NCBI GenBank assembly: GCA_964344485.1
Contig: CAYFNF010000004.1
Coordinates: 1-64,000, forward strand
DNA from: CAYFNF01 sp964344485
GTDB taxonomy: Bacteria > Patescibacteriota > Patescibacteriia > UBA9570 > XYC2-FULL-38-9
Direction of reading: 5' to 3'
Length of the DNA: 64,000 nucleotides
The notes beneath the pieces were generated by a model that was not told the origin of the DNA, ran no database searches, and saw only the letters and a list, made by a program, of their open reading frames with translations. How positions within the stretch are numbered: the first letter of the stretch is position 1; the number at the start of each line of letters is the position of its first letter. Below, one piece after another: positions 8,327-17,050 of this stretch. Position numbers and translations under genes: made by a program.

Positions 8327-8545
8327 ATGAAAAAACCATCTGGAATGTTCTACATCATAGTCGCTTTTGTCCTCGTAGTGCTGTTTGGTGTGGCAGTAAG
8401 CGCTACTACTTTGATATGCCCAAAGTTTGATTATCATGCCTGCAACAATACCTGGTACTGCAAAGCAACGCTGTTCAGTGAGACCGAAGACACCGTTCCA
8501 CTGTCGTATGACTGTTCCTCTAAACTCATGAATAAGTTAAAATAA
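8327..8545 (+). CDS. Small membrane-anchored hypothetical protein
   Basis: A 72-residue protein with one hydrophobic segment (residues about 8-27) and a short external domain with four cysteines (CPKF, CNNTWYC, DCSS). Cotranscription with the flanking secreted-protein genes is likely from the 28-base and 22-base gaps. No family recognised. Confidence 0.6.
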   Translation: MKKPSGMFYIIVAFVLVVLFGVAVSATTLICPKFDYHACNNTWYCKATLFSETEDTVPLSYDCSSKLMNKLK

Positions 8546-8567
8546 GAAAAACTATTAAAACAATACT

Positions 8568-9710
8568 ATGAAAAAATTTCTGTACTCCTTTCTCGTGCTC
8601 GGCGTACTACTGGTCGCGCTCCCATCACGCGCAGCAGTGATCGATGGTGAATTTATTGAGTGGATTAGTATTGATCCACTTATCTCAGACTCACAAGATG
8701 TGACAGTATCTCAATACTACTGCTGGGACGGTGCAAATTGGGCAGTGGTTGATGCTAGCTCTATTGCTGCGTGTGCAACGTATTACACTGCATATGAAGA
8801 GATGATTGATATTGAAACCGTAAAAGTAGATGACGACGCGGACAACCTTTATATCTATGCTAAAACCATACGGCCGTTCTTCACCGCAACCGTTCCGTTG
8901 GCTGATGCGTTAGTTCCGTTCGGTGGAGAGTACGACTCAAAAACCATTGCAGGCGCTCCTGCGAATTTTGCTCACTTCTTTATCTTTGACATCGACAAAG
9001 AAGGTGACGGAGCCTATGACTACTACATTACTATTGCAATCAGTTGGGATAATGGTGCAGTGATTGGAACCGGTGCTGTCACTAATGGTATAACACTACA
9101 TCAAGAGAGCGGGGATAGCGCTGGATTTGATGGATTAGACCCAATAGTACAAACACTTGTAGTGGGTGAAGAGACTATCGGCTCAGAGAACGTTGGCTTT
9201 AATACCTCGGAGAATAAAGGGGAGGTAGAGATAGCGATTGCAAAAAGTGATATCGACATTGTGTTAGAAGATCTTGACGCTATCACAGTTCGCATGGAGA
9301 CACACTCGACAGTAAAAGACACTACAGACGCAGCATCCTATGAGCTCTATGTAGACCCAGAGGAAATTCTTGATGATATTGATGATGACAATACTCCAAA
9401 TAAACCAAAGATTGTGAAGGCCGGAAAGAAGTATGGATACAAAGTAAAAAAGAAAGCGAAGGCACTGAATGCAAACTTCATCAAAGGCAAGGTGATAAAA
9501 CGAAAATCCAAAGCGAAAGTATTCACGGTTAAAAAATTCACAAAGAAGAAAAAGAAATTCACGAAAAAGCAGAAGAAGAAATTGAAGGCCGGACGAAAAT
9601 ACACATTGAAGCTGAAGTCCTGCGTCTATAACTCTGCAGAGAAAAATCCAAAGGATGTCACCTGCAGTAAATGGGCGAATAAAAAATTCAGAGTAAAAGC
9701 AAAGAAATAA
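8568..9710 (+). CDS. Secreted protein with Lys-rich C-terminal domain
   Basis: A 380-residue exported protein. Residues 1-22 are a signal peptide ending PSRAA. Residues about 25-270 look like an all-beta domain that starts with IDGEFIEW, a pattern seen at the start of DOMON/CBM9-like and related surface domains, and has several Asp-rich turns (KVDDDADNLYIYAK, DIDKEGDGAYDY). Residues about 285-380 are extremely Lys-rich (KKFTKKKKKFTKKQKKK) and end in a beta-like stretch with two cysteines. The Lys-rich tail resembles the tail of the 6563-8298 product. Function unknown. Followed by a strong terminator. Confidence 0.7.
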   Translation: MKKFLYSFLVLGVLLVALPSRAAVIDGEFIEWISIDPLISDSQDVTVSQYYCWDGANWAVVDASSIAACATYYTAYEEMIDIETVKVDDDADNLYIYAKTIRPFFTATVPLADALVPFGGEYDSKTIAGAPANFAHFFIFDIDKEGDGAYDYYITIAISWDNGAVIGTGAVTNGITLHQESGDSAGFDGLDPIVQTLVVGEETIGSENVGFNTSENKGEVEIAIAKSDIDIVLEDLDAITVRMETHSTVKDTTDAASYELYVDPEEILDDIDDDNTPNKPKIVKAGKKYGYKVKKKAKALNANFIKGKVIKRKSKAKVFTVKKFTKKKKKFTKKQKKKLKAGRKYTLKLKSCVYNSAEKNPKDVTCSKWANKKFRVKAKK

Positions 9711-9716
9711 CAACAG

Positions 9717-9739
9717 CCCCGCCGCGCGCGGGGTTTTTT
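9717..9739 (+). terminator. Terminator of the secreted-protein operon
   Basis: CCCCGC stem with GCGGGG followed by TTTTTT. Confidence 0.85.
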
Positions 9740-9749
9740 CTTTGTAAAT

Positions 9750-9790
9750 AAAAAAAGCCACGTCGCTCGGGCGGTTGCTCCGAGGCGTGG
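9750..9790 (-). terminator. Terminator of the 9822-10370 gene
   Basis: Two-part stem: CCACG (9758-9762) with CGTGG (9786-9790), and inside it CTCGG with CCGAG; T run on the minus strand. Confidence 0.8.
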
Positions 9791-9821
9791 GTTGTCTGGC
9801 GATGGTGCTCGTGGTTGCGGC

Positions 9822-10370
9822 TCAGGTGCCGCTGGTCTCACCGCTCGCGTACCGGCGTGCGAGGTCCTGGGCGCCCCTCAGGGCAGCCACTGCCTCGCGC
9901 AGGGTCTCTGCGGCTCCGGCGGCCACCTCGGCCTTGGGGTCGTCCGCGGGCACGGCCTCGAGCGTCGCGATGACGCCTTCCAGGTCGAGACCGTTGGGAC
10001 CGACCTTGTCCATCGCGACGTCCATGTCCGCGGTCAGCATGTCGAGCCGGAAGCGCGCGAGCAGTTGGCCGACCTGGACGAACTTCCTGTCCACGGCCGC
10101 GACGACCTGCTCCAGGGCCTCGGTCTTGTCGACCTCCCCGACCGCGGCGCTCAGTTCCTTGAGCTTGCCGCACAGGTACGTGCACATGGTACAGACCGCA
10201 GCCGCGAGCAGGGCCCACAGCAGCAACGAAACCCCGAAGACCACGACCGCACCGAACGGCATCTCCAGGTCCCAGCGCATGTCCGCTTCCAGGACTCCCA
10301 CGAAGATGCCGCAGGCGACCATCACGGCCACGACCAGATACGCCATCGCGTATAACAACTTGGGGAACAT
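9822..10370 (-). CDS. Two-helix membrane protein, GC-rich unit
   Basis: A 182-residue protein of unknown family. The ATG at 10370 (MFPKLLYAMAYLVV) is chosen because AGGAG lies about 10 bases upstream; an upstream in-frame start would add a non-hydrophobic extension without a ribosome binding site. Two hydrophobic segments (about residues 4-26 and 38-62) are followed by a long, Ala-rich, probably helical cytoplasmic or periplasmic domain with heptad-like spacing (VGEVDKTEALEQVVAAVDRK). Single-gene unit with its own promoter and terminator. Strong GC bias at third positions. Confidence 0.7.
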   Translation of the reverse strand: MFPKLLYAMAYLVVAVMVACGIFVGVLEADMRWDLEMPFGAVVVFGVSLLLWALLAAAVCTMCTYLCGKLKELSAAVGEVDKTEALEQVVAAVDRKFVQVGQLLARFRLDMLTADMDVAMDKVGPNGLDLEGVIATLEAVPADDPKAEVAAGAAETLREAVAALRGAQDLARRYASGETSGT

Positions 10371-10495
10371 GACCCCCAACTCCTCTCTCCCTTTTGACTC
10401 ATTCGCAGTGCGAAATGGAAAAGGGGAGCTGACTACATGACATATAGCCAATTCCCTTGTTCCATTGTCCTAGGAAGAACAATTTGAACCCCGTA

Positions 10496-10523
10496 TCTAT
10501 ACACAAAAAATCGAATTTGTCAA
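10496..10523 (-). promoter_or_regulatory. Promoter of the 9822-10370 gene
   Basis: Minus strand TTGACA (10518-10523), 16 bases, TATAGA (10496-10501). CGATTTTTTGT (10503-10513) is shared with the promoter at 5000-5028. The leader of about 120 nt can form an ATTGT/ACAAT hairpin. Confidence 0.65.
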
Positions 10524-10531
10524 TACCCACG

Positions 10532-10559
10532 AAAAATAAAAAACAGCGTCATCCGCTGC
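10532..10559 (-). terminator. tRNA-Leu terminator
   Basis: CAGCG stem with CGCTG followed on the minus strand by TTTTTTATTTTT. It lies directly upstream of the next GC-rich promoter. Confidence 0.7.
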
Positions 10560-10578
10560 TTTCTTTCCTGCTTTTCAG

Positions 10579-10660
10579 TGCCGGGGAGAGGACTCGAACC
10601 TCCACGCTCGAAAGCACATGGTCCTAAGCCATGCGTGTCTACCAGTTTCACCACCCCGGC
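10579..10660 (-). tRNA. tRNA-Leu (anticodon TAG)
   Basis: An 82-nt class II tRNA. Acceptor GCCGGGG pairs with CCCCGGC plus discriminator A. The anticodon loop CTTAGGA sits between GCATGG and CCATGT, giving anticodon TAG (codon CUA). A long variable arm and a T-arm with GGTTCGAGTCC are present. CCA is not encoded. Confidence 0.95.
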
Positions 10661-10734
10661 ATAGCTATCTAACACTAGCAAAATAATACAAAAAATCAAG
10701 CGGTCCTAAAAGACTCGTTATAAATGAATGGTAA

Positions 10735-12732
10735 TTACTGCACCACAATAGAATGGTCCTCTAGAGTGAATGTAAATAGCGCGTCTTTATACCCATCGCG
10801 AACAGTATACACCCCGTCATCAGAAACGAGTGTACTACTTAACGACACCCACTCGGTCACTGATTGGACCTCCGTATCTCTGAGCTTTAACACCTTGGTA
10901 GAAGCATTAAAGGTATAGTAATGAACGGTTACCTTCTTCTTGTTGTTGTTCCTGCTCGTCAGAATAATATCGTACACCTTGTCTCCGTCAGCATTTGTAA
11001 TCAACGTTGGGATATTATTGTTCTTCACACTGAGTTGTTTGGTGGCTACTCGTCTTCCGGTGTAAGCATGCACCACACGCAGCTGTTTCTTTGAAGTCTT
11101 TGGAAGAGTCACAATATACTTATCGTCCGGAGCTTCTTTTGCTCGTAATACATGCTTCCTCTTAGCCCCATATACGACGATCTTCTGCTTCTTATCATCT
11201 TCATACGTCACAGTAATGGATCCATAGTTGTGCTTCTGAATACTCTTGACCCCACCATTCTTTGCTTGAGTAAATGTATAGTCCTCATCAGTTAATCCAT
11301 TACAATTATTATCAATCTCATCATACGTAGTCTCTTTCTTACTGCGCTGATAGATGCTCTTCTTGCTGTCATTACAGTCTCCATTGAGCATCGACTGTCC
11401 ATCATCATCTTTGTCCACAGGAAAGAAGCCGTATCGATACATCTCACGCTCATCATTGAATAACAACACTCCTGGCTTGGCCTTCCCCTTCATAGGGAGT
11501 ACGACAAATCCACTCTGCGCGTAGGGATCCTCCCCAATAGGTGTGTGCCGATATCCATTAAAGCGTAGATCAACATGCTTCGGTCGTTCCTTTTTTCGCC
11601 AGCCCTCTCCACCGTAGTACACTAATACTGAACCGCTACCGACTTGCTTTGGGTAGGAGTCCTCTGCACCGAGAACTATATCTGTAATACCGTCTCCATT
11701 CACGTCCTCTATATTGAGAATATCCAACTCCCCGGTTTTCTCATTTGAATAGATAGAGGTGTCAGCATCTGAAAGCGCCATGGAAGCAGAAAAATCCGGA
11801 CCGAAATATATCGCGACCTGCCTCCCTGTATACGTTCCTGGATTTCGCTCAGCGATAATATCTTGGTGCCCATCACCGTTTACATCTGCTCCAAAAATAG
11901 ACGTATGCGAATTGCTCTGAATTTGAATATCAAACGTGACTGTTGATAGGTCCAAATCCTCAGTATAATCACCGCCATACAGTATTGAAGCGTCTTGATT
12001 ATCACCAAGCATCCAGAAACTTAAATCATCATAACCATCACCGTTCACGTCGCCCGGAAAATCAAGCGAGCCAGTTTCATTTATAATAACAAAGTCAGCA
12101 TCTGTTAATTTCTTCTCTCCTTCATAACTATCTTTCCCCCAGAAGAAATAGAGGCTGGTATCGATATCTACAATAATGTCATCATATCCGTCTCCATTAA
12201 AATCAAAATCTTTCCAGCTGTAATATGAATGGCCCATCCAATCCTCCTCTACGATAATCGAAAACCACGCATCATCCATCATGTGGTTGGTCTGATCCAA
12301 ATCATCTGCGCCAAGAAAATAATAGTAGTGTATGTTCAAATCAGTATCCAGGTAGTAAATGTACAGATCATCAAACCCATCATTATTAATGTCGCCAGCC
12401 ATAAACGGTCCCTCGACTTCTTCATTAGTGGTCAGTTCCACAAATTCCGCCGGGACGTAGTTATTATTGTCTTTGACAGCAAACGGGCCAAATAGTAGTC
12501 GGGCCCGAAGATAATCATCCCAACGGTCATATACGAGCATCTTGTCTTCAAATCCATCACCATTTACGTCGCCAGCGTCTCTCAAAATAGCTCCTTTAAA
12601 GCTGTCTGATATCTGAAGCTTGCTTTCACTCGCTTCGTCCACCCAAACAACTGTTTTTGCATGAGTGCTCAGTGGTAGAGAAAGAAACAAGCACACACCC
12701 CCTAATACTAGTAACAACGATGCGTTTTTCAT
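10735..12732 (-). CDS. Large exported FG-GAP/VCBS-repeat protein
   Basis: A 665-residue exported protein. Residues 1-25 are a signal peptide ending LSTHAK. At least seven Asp-rich FG-GAP type calcium-binding motifs (DVNGDGFED, DINNDGFDDLY, DFNGDGYDDI, DVNGDGYDDL, DVNGDGHQDI, DVNGDGITDI) suggest an integrin-alpha-like beta-propeller over residues about 45-370. A MopE-like stretch NGDCNDSKKSIYQR ... DNNCNGLTDED follows at about residues 450-490, then a C-terminal beta-rich, Lys-rich domain. The domain content is typical of adhesion or surface proteins. Moderate GC, like the backbone genes. No terminator clearly seen. Confidence 0.8.
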   Translation of the reverse strand: MKNASLLLVLGGVCLFLSLPLSTHAKTVVWVDEASESKLQISDSFKGAILRDAGDVNGDGFEDKMLVYDRWDDYLRARLLFGPFAVKDNNNYVPAEFVELTTNEEVEGPFMAGDINNDGFDDLYIYYLDTDLNIHYYYFLGADDLDQTNHMMDDAWFSIIVEEDWMGHSYYSWKDFDFNGDGYDDIIVDIDTSLYFFWGKDSYEGEKKLTDADFVIINETGSLDFPGDVNGDGYDDLSFWMLGDNQDASILYGGDYTEDLDLSTVTFDIQIQSNSHTSIFGADVNGDGHQDIIAERNPGTYTGRQVAIYFGPDFSASMALSDADTSIYSNEKTGELDILNIEDVNGDGITDIVLGAEDSYPKQVGSGSVLVYYGGEGWRKKERPKHVDLRFNGYRHTPIGEDPYAQSGFVVLPMKGKAKPGVLLFNDEREMYRYGFFPVDKDDDGQSMLNGDCNDSKKSIYQRSKKETTYDEIDNNCNGLTDEDYTFTQAKNGGVKSIQKHNYGSITVTYEDDKKQKIVVYGAKRKHVLRAKEAPDDKYIVTLPKTSKKQLRVVHAYTGRRVATKQLSVKNNNIPTLITNADGDKVYDIILTSRNNNKKKVTVHYYTFNASTKVLKLRDTEVQSVTEWVSLSSTLVSDDGVYTVRDGYKDALFTFTLEDHSIVVQ

Positions 12733-12816
12733 ATGTATATATGTTACTTATTGGTTACGTTATTGTTACGCTAACAAACTAGTAAAAAAAAGCAAATTTC
12801 TTTAGACGAAAGCAAT

Positions 12817-12845
12817 TTGACAAAACAGTATCTCTGAAATATCAT
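12817..12845 (+). promoter_or_regulatory. Promoter of the lamin-tail protein gene
   Basis: TTGACA, 17 bases, TATCAT. A CTCTCCC/GGGAGAG hairpin with a short T run follows at 12866-12890 in the leader and could act as an attenuator. Confidence 0.6.
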
Positions 12846-12916
12846 ATACGCAGATGATGGATACTTCTCTCCCGTGCGGGAGAGATTTTATTATCTAACA
12901 ACTAAGTGAGAGCTCT

Positions 12917-14791
12917 ATGAAACAGTTCATGGTTCTCACCACCCTTGGAATTACCGCCCTATTCACTGCCCTCACCACCCCGGTCGCAGTCGCATCCGAC
13001 GAATGTCCAGATGGATGCACGTGTATGTGTGAAGACAGCACAGACACTACGACCGCCCCGTACTCCACCTCTATCCAACTATCAGAGGTCTATCCAATCC
13101 CGGATGCCGATCAAGAGGAGTTTATCGAACTCCGAAACACTGGCTCCAGCAGCGTAGACCTTGCGGGCTGGAAAGTCGCTGATGCATCAGGCAAAACGTA
13201 CGAAATCTCTGCTGATGATTTCGTTGATACCACCATAAAAAAGAACGGATACTTTGTGATCCCGCACAGTATCTCTAAAATCTACCTCAACAATGGAGGT
13301 GATTCAGTGTTGCTCTACCAACCAGACGACACTTCACTAGACGAAACCACATACGAAGATGCAGAGACCGGTATATCCTGGGCATATAGCGCAGGTGATT
13401 GGTCTTGGACTATCGCAGTGACTGAGGGAGAGAAGAACAGTATCGAATCCGCAGAGGAAGAGGAGGAAGAAAAGACAAGCTCCTCGTTGGAGGAAGAATC
13501 TGAAGAGGAGATTGACTCAGAGAACTATCAGACCTCCACTGCTGTTCAATTAAGCGAAATGCTTCCAAACCCAACAGGAGTAGACAGCACAGACGAATGG
13601 ATAGAAATCCAAAATACTGGCTCGTCTTCTGTATACCTCGGTGGATGGCAGCTGACGGACACCTCTAAGTACTACACGATCGGGGATGTCACAATCGCTG
13701 GCGGTGAGTATCTGGTCTTTGAAGTCGGGGAGACTGGAATCAGCTTGAACAATAGCGATGATACAGTCTATCTGATTGATCCGTACAATACCATCATCAA
13801 TGGAACAGAGTACTCGAGCGGTGACGAAGGCTCTGCATGGGCCACTATCTACGATGAATGGCAATGGACAGATCAACCTACTGCTGGAGAAGCCAATGTC
13901 GCTGGCAGTATAGAAGAGAAAACAGAAACCACAGAACAAGAAGAGAGCGGAGAAGATCAGGATCTAGACGTCGTGTCCATCTCTCTACTGCGCTCATTAG
14001 AAGACGGGCAGTCCGCGACCATCGAAGGAGTGGTCTCAGTACTACCAGGTACGTTCGGATCACAGTACTTCTACATTCAAGATCAGGAAGCTGGTATTCA
14101 AGTCTACTCATACTCTAAGGCGTTCCCGGATTTACAGATCGGTGACCGCGTCCAAGTCTCTGGAGAGAAGTCCACGACCAGAGGTGAAGTGCGCATCAAA
14201 ACTAAAACAGAGGAAGATATCGCAGTTGTCGAAAGTAACCAAGAGCTCACGCCCCGTGATGCAAGCACACTGGAAGAGTCTCTAGAAGGCATGCTCGTAC
14301 AAACCGACGGGCAAATTGTGGAGTCCTCGAGCTCAAGCGCAATCATCAACGACCTCATCAAGGTCGTTATGAAATCCTCGGCGAATATCGATAAAGACCT
14401 GCTTGAAGAAGGAAAGAGTGTCACGGTCATCGGTATTGTAGGACAGTATGATGAAGAGTATCGCCTAATGCCACGCAGTAATGATGACATCGCTGAGGTG
14501 GAATCAGATAACGTGGCGTGGATCAGTCCTGCAGAAGCAGCGGGCGTAACACCAACGACCTATACTGATACTGACAATACATCTGACCAGATGAAAACCA
14601 CGCTCGTAGTAGTGATTATCGGACTACTTATTGTTATCGGAGGATATATCTATCGACAGAAAAAGATGCAAACCGCAACAGTTCCAGCCACGGCTTCAAC
14701 AAAAAACAAACCAGCACCATCCATAGACAGTGCAGTGAGCAAAACAAAGACGCTCTTAGATAAGGCGCGTCAGAAAGTGAACGAATCGTAG
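12917..14791 (+). CDS. Surface protein with two lamin-tail domains and an OB-fold domain
   Basis: A 624-residue exported protein with an N-terminal signal peptide (residues 1-26). Two lamin-tail-like domains are visible: QLSEVYPIPDADQEEFIEL... (about 51-170) and QLSEMLPNPTGVDSTDEWIEI... (about 211-335), separated by a Glu/Ser-rich linker. A region at about 350-540 (SATIEGVVSVLPGTFGSQYF ... VQVSGEK) resembles the OB-fold part of extracellular nuclease-associated proteins; no nuclease motif is seen. A membrane helix at about 562-582 and a basic tail anchor it in the membrane. Probably displayed on the cell surface. Confidence 0.8.
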   Translation: MKQFMVLTTLGITALFTALTTPVAVASDECPDGCTCMCEDSTDTTTAPYSTSIQLSEVYPIPDADQEEFIELRNTGSSSVDLAGWKVADASGKTYEISADDFVDTTIKKNGYFVIPHSISKIYLNNGGDSVLLYQPDDTSLDETTYEDAETGISWAYSAGDWSWTIAVTEGEKNSIESAEEEEEEKTSSSLEEESEEEIDSENYQTSTAVQLSEMLPNPTGVDSTDEWIEIQNTGSSSVYLGGWQLTDTSKYYTIGDVTIAGGEYLVFEVGETGISLNNSDDTVYLIDPYNTIINGTEYSSGDEGSAWATIYDEWQWTDQPTAGEANVAGSIEEKTETTEQEESGEDQDLDVVSISLLRSLEDGQSATIEGVVSVLPGTFGSQYFYIQDQEAGIQVYSYSKAFPDLQIGDRVQVSGEKSTTRGEVRIKTKTEEDIAVVESNQELTPRDASTLEESLEGMLVQTDGQIVESSSSSAIINDLIKVVMKSSANIDKDLLEEGKSVTVIGIVGQYDEEYRLMPRSNDDIAEVESDNVAWISPAEAAGVTPTTYTDTDNTSDQMKTTLVVVIIGLLIVIGGYIYRQKKMQTATVPATASTKNKPAPSIDSAVSKTKTLLDKARQKVNES

Positions 14792-14792
14792 G

Positions 14793-15188
14793 TTAGCGCT
14801 TGTCCGACCACACGCAATCGCTCGTCTCTGTCCAATACTCTGAAGAGTACCAAGGGTATCCGTGCAATACGGATTCTTTGGTTATGCCGTTTTCTTGCGT
14901 CACAGTCCGACACACTTGCTTGTACCACAACGATAGCACCAACGCAGAAAGCAGCACTACTACAGCAGGGTAGAGCAGCACAATGCGCAGTCCGGGTGTG
15001 CGATACAAAAAGTACTGCAGGTAGGTCACCACCACCGCGATCACTAGCGCTATGATTAATGATCCAGCAACCACTGTGTATGCTGCTTCAGTATATGCAA
15101 TAATCGCATTTCGAAAGCACAGCATCATGCTGATTCCAGAAGCAAGAATCAACACCCACTGCACGACAGCTTTTTTTACGTCCCTCAT
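14793..15188 (-). CDS. Small polytopic membrane protein
   Basis: 131 residues if the ATG at 15188 (MRDVKKAVV) is used. Three hydrophobic segments at about 7-27, 35-58 and 66-88 are followed by a Trp/Cys-containing C-terminal tail. It is the last gene of the PadR-headed operon (14793-18579). Family not recognised. Confidence 0.55.
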   Translation of the reverse strand: MRDVKKAVVQWVLILASGISMMLCFRNAIIAYTEAAYTVVAGSLIIALVIAVVVTYLQYFLYRTPGLRIVLLYPAVVVLLSALVLSLWYKQVCRTVTQENGITKESVLHGYPWYSSEYWTETSDCVWSDKR

Positions 15189-15242
15189 ATATATAAACTT
15201 ATGAATTACCACCTATGTGTACTGTTCCAGTTACAGTTTCTA

Positions 15243-15869
15243 CTACACCGTGACATACCACGGTCCGAGCTTCTGACTCATCTGAATAACAACAACCAAC
15301 AGCAGAATAAACCAGACTAAGAGAATGTCTGCAACCGTGCGAGGTGAGCCCTGCTCGTGCCTCAACTTTTGAATGTATCCCGTCCCTTTTGCTAAGAAGT
15401 ACAGTCCAAACGCCAGAGAGAGTGCGATCACCGCTCCATTCATCACACGAATGAATTCAATTGAATCCGTGGTCCATGTAAAGAACCAGGACACTGGAGC
15501 AAGAGCAAGCATGACAATGCCAGTAGTTGCTAGCGCACCAACCATCAGGTAGATAAGCTCAACCAGCGTCAACCGAGAGCCTCGAATTGCGCTAAAGACA
15601 TAGAGCGATGGGACGCAGATCACGATCGGCCCCCAGACTAGCACGATCATCTTCCATGAGAGCTCAAATACGTGGTCCCAGGTCAGATGCTGCGTTGCCA
15701 TAACCATACCGAATATGGCAAAGCCGATAATACTGATCACTAAAAACTGCGCGACCAGCACATTCCAATGCTCAGGCGTGAGCACGCTCTTGAAGATCTT
15801 CTCCTTATTCTTCAACAGCAGCGCTGGAGCATTGCGTGTTTTTTGATTTGTTGTGTGTGTTGTGTTCAT
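15243..15869 (-). CDS. Membrane protein of the PadR operon
   Basis: A 208-residue protein with five to six predicted membrane helices and a basic N-terminus. Its core (MIVLVWGPIVICVPSLYVF ... TTGIVMLALAPVSWFF) looks related to the membrane core of the next upstream gene product (MPFLLLGAFAFTVISN ... ATAVGLAAFSPVIIFY), suggesting paralogous domains in one operon. Function unknown. Confidence 0.65.
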   Translation of the reverse strand: MNTTHTTNQKTRNAPALLLKNKEKIFKSVLTPEHWNVLVAQFLVISIIGFAIFGMVMATQHLTWDHVFELSWKMIVLVWGPIVICVPSLYVFSAIRGSRLTLVELIYLMVGALATTGIVMLALAPVSWFFTWTTDSIEFIRVMNGAVIALSLAFGLYFLAKGTGYIQKLRHEQGSPRTVADILLVWFILLLVVVIQMSQKLGPWYVTV

Positions 15870-15879
15870 ATGCGTAAAT

Positions 15880-17049
15880 TTATAATCGTTGTGTTGTATG
15901 AATTAATTCTACAAAGACGTTTCCTCCGTACGGTCGCGAGAATGGAACCGTATCGTGTACCGGATCTATCACCCCAACCCAAGGCCGCAACATCCACGCA
16001 AGCTGTAGTACCACTACCCCGTATACACAGACCCAAACCAGTGATATAGCCAGAGACGCCAGACCTTTCTTTCGTGCATAGACCCAGGAATGAAACTGAT
16101 ACACCCCAATCAAGCCTGCTAACCCAAAGAAAAACACTGTTGATACCAGCAGCTGATCATGGTTCTGCGGCAAGAGAATGTAAAAGATGATTACTGGACT
16201 GAACGCTGCCAACCCCACAGCAGTGGCCGCAAGTGAAGACATGGACCGCACGATTAACTCTCGAATAGAGGCATTCACTCCTAGCAACAGAGACAGAACA
16301 ATATTTGAGATCACTGTAAATGCAAACGCTCCGAGTAACAAGAACGGCATCTTGATCAATACATAGAGAATCTGAATCCCACCGATAAACGACCCAAGCA
16401 CAAATCCGAATACACCAGACCACAACACCACCAACCACCCAAAGATCACCATCTGCTTCACTGTCAGCGTTGGAACGTCGCGCTTCAACAACGCTCGTGT
16501 TCCACGCAGAACATCAGAAGCTCGCACTCGTGTCAGTACTGCACCAATAAGCAACGCAATAATAAGCGCGCTAATCATGCTCGCAAATACAAGCAAGCGG
16601 TAATTGTATTGTTCCTGATAATAAAACCGGACTTGTTCAGTGTACGGTAAAGGTGCAGCGGTTTCAGGCTGAAAGATCACCACTCGAACCTTCGGGTGTA
16701 AGCTCGCGTCGACACTCTCCATGTCTATAATCGCCTCCTCGAGCTTCTGTGCTGCAAATCCAGGCACGATCTGATTTTTTGCGTCCCATAACTCAAAGTA
16801 ATACCCTTGCCCGGCCCATTCTCCTGGCAGTTCAACGCGCTGCCATGTATAAACCCACAGCGGATCCAATGCGATCACCGCGTGATTGGTCGGATAGATA
16901 GTCTGCTCATCGATAATTTCTGGCACAATCCGCGTAGACACGTCCTGCTGTAGTACATCAGCAGCTGAAACAGAGGACGGCAAAGAGAACAGCAGTACTG
17001 CGGCACAGACTAACAACCGAAGGGCACGTTGTCGTGTGAGACTATTCAT
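15880..17049 (-). CDS. Membrane protein with exported N-terminal domain
   Basis: 389 residues. A signal-like segment (residues 8-28) is followed by an exported domain of about 120 residues, then a membrane helix (about 152-172) and a polytopic core of roughly five helices. The core contains FGFVLGSFIGGIQILYVLI and resembles that of the 15243-15869 product. One base separates its start from the stop of the upstream HAAS-type gene, so they are cotranscribed. No enzymatic motif visible. Confidence 0.65.
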   Translation of the reverse strand: MNSLTRQRALRLLVCAAVLLFSLPSSVSAADVLQQDVSTRIVPEIIDEQTIYPTNHAVIALDPLWVYTWQRVELPGEWAGQGYYFELWDAKNQIVPGFAAQKLEEAIIDMESVDASLHPKVRVVIFQPETAAPLPYTEQVRFYYQEQYNYRLLVFASMISALIIALLIGAVLTRVRASDVLRGTRALLKRDVPTLTVKQMVIFGWLVVLWSGVFGFVLGSFIGGIQILYVLIKMPFLLLGAFAFTVISNIVLSLLLGVNASIRELIVRSMSSLAATAVGLAAFSPVIIFYILLPQNHDQLLVSTVFFFGLAGLIGVYQFHSWVYARKKGLASLAISLVWVCVYGVVVLQLAWMLRPWVGVIDPVHDTVPFSRPYGGNVFVELIHTTQRL

Positions 17050-17050
17050 A

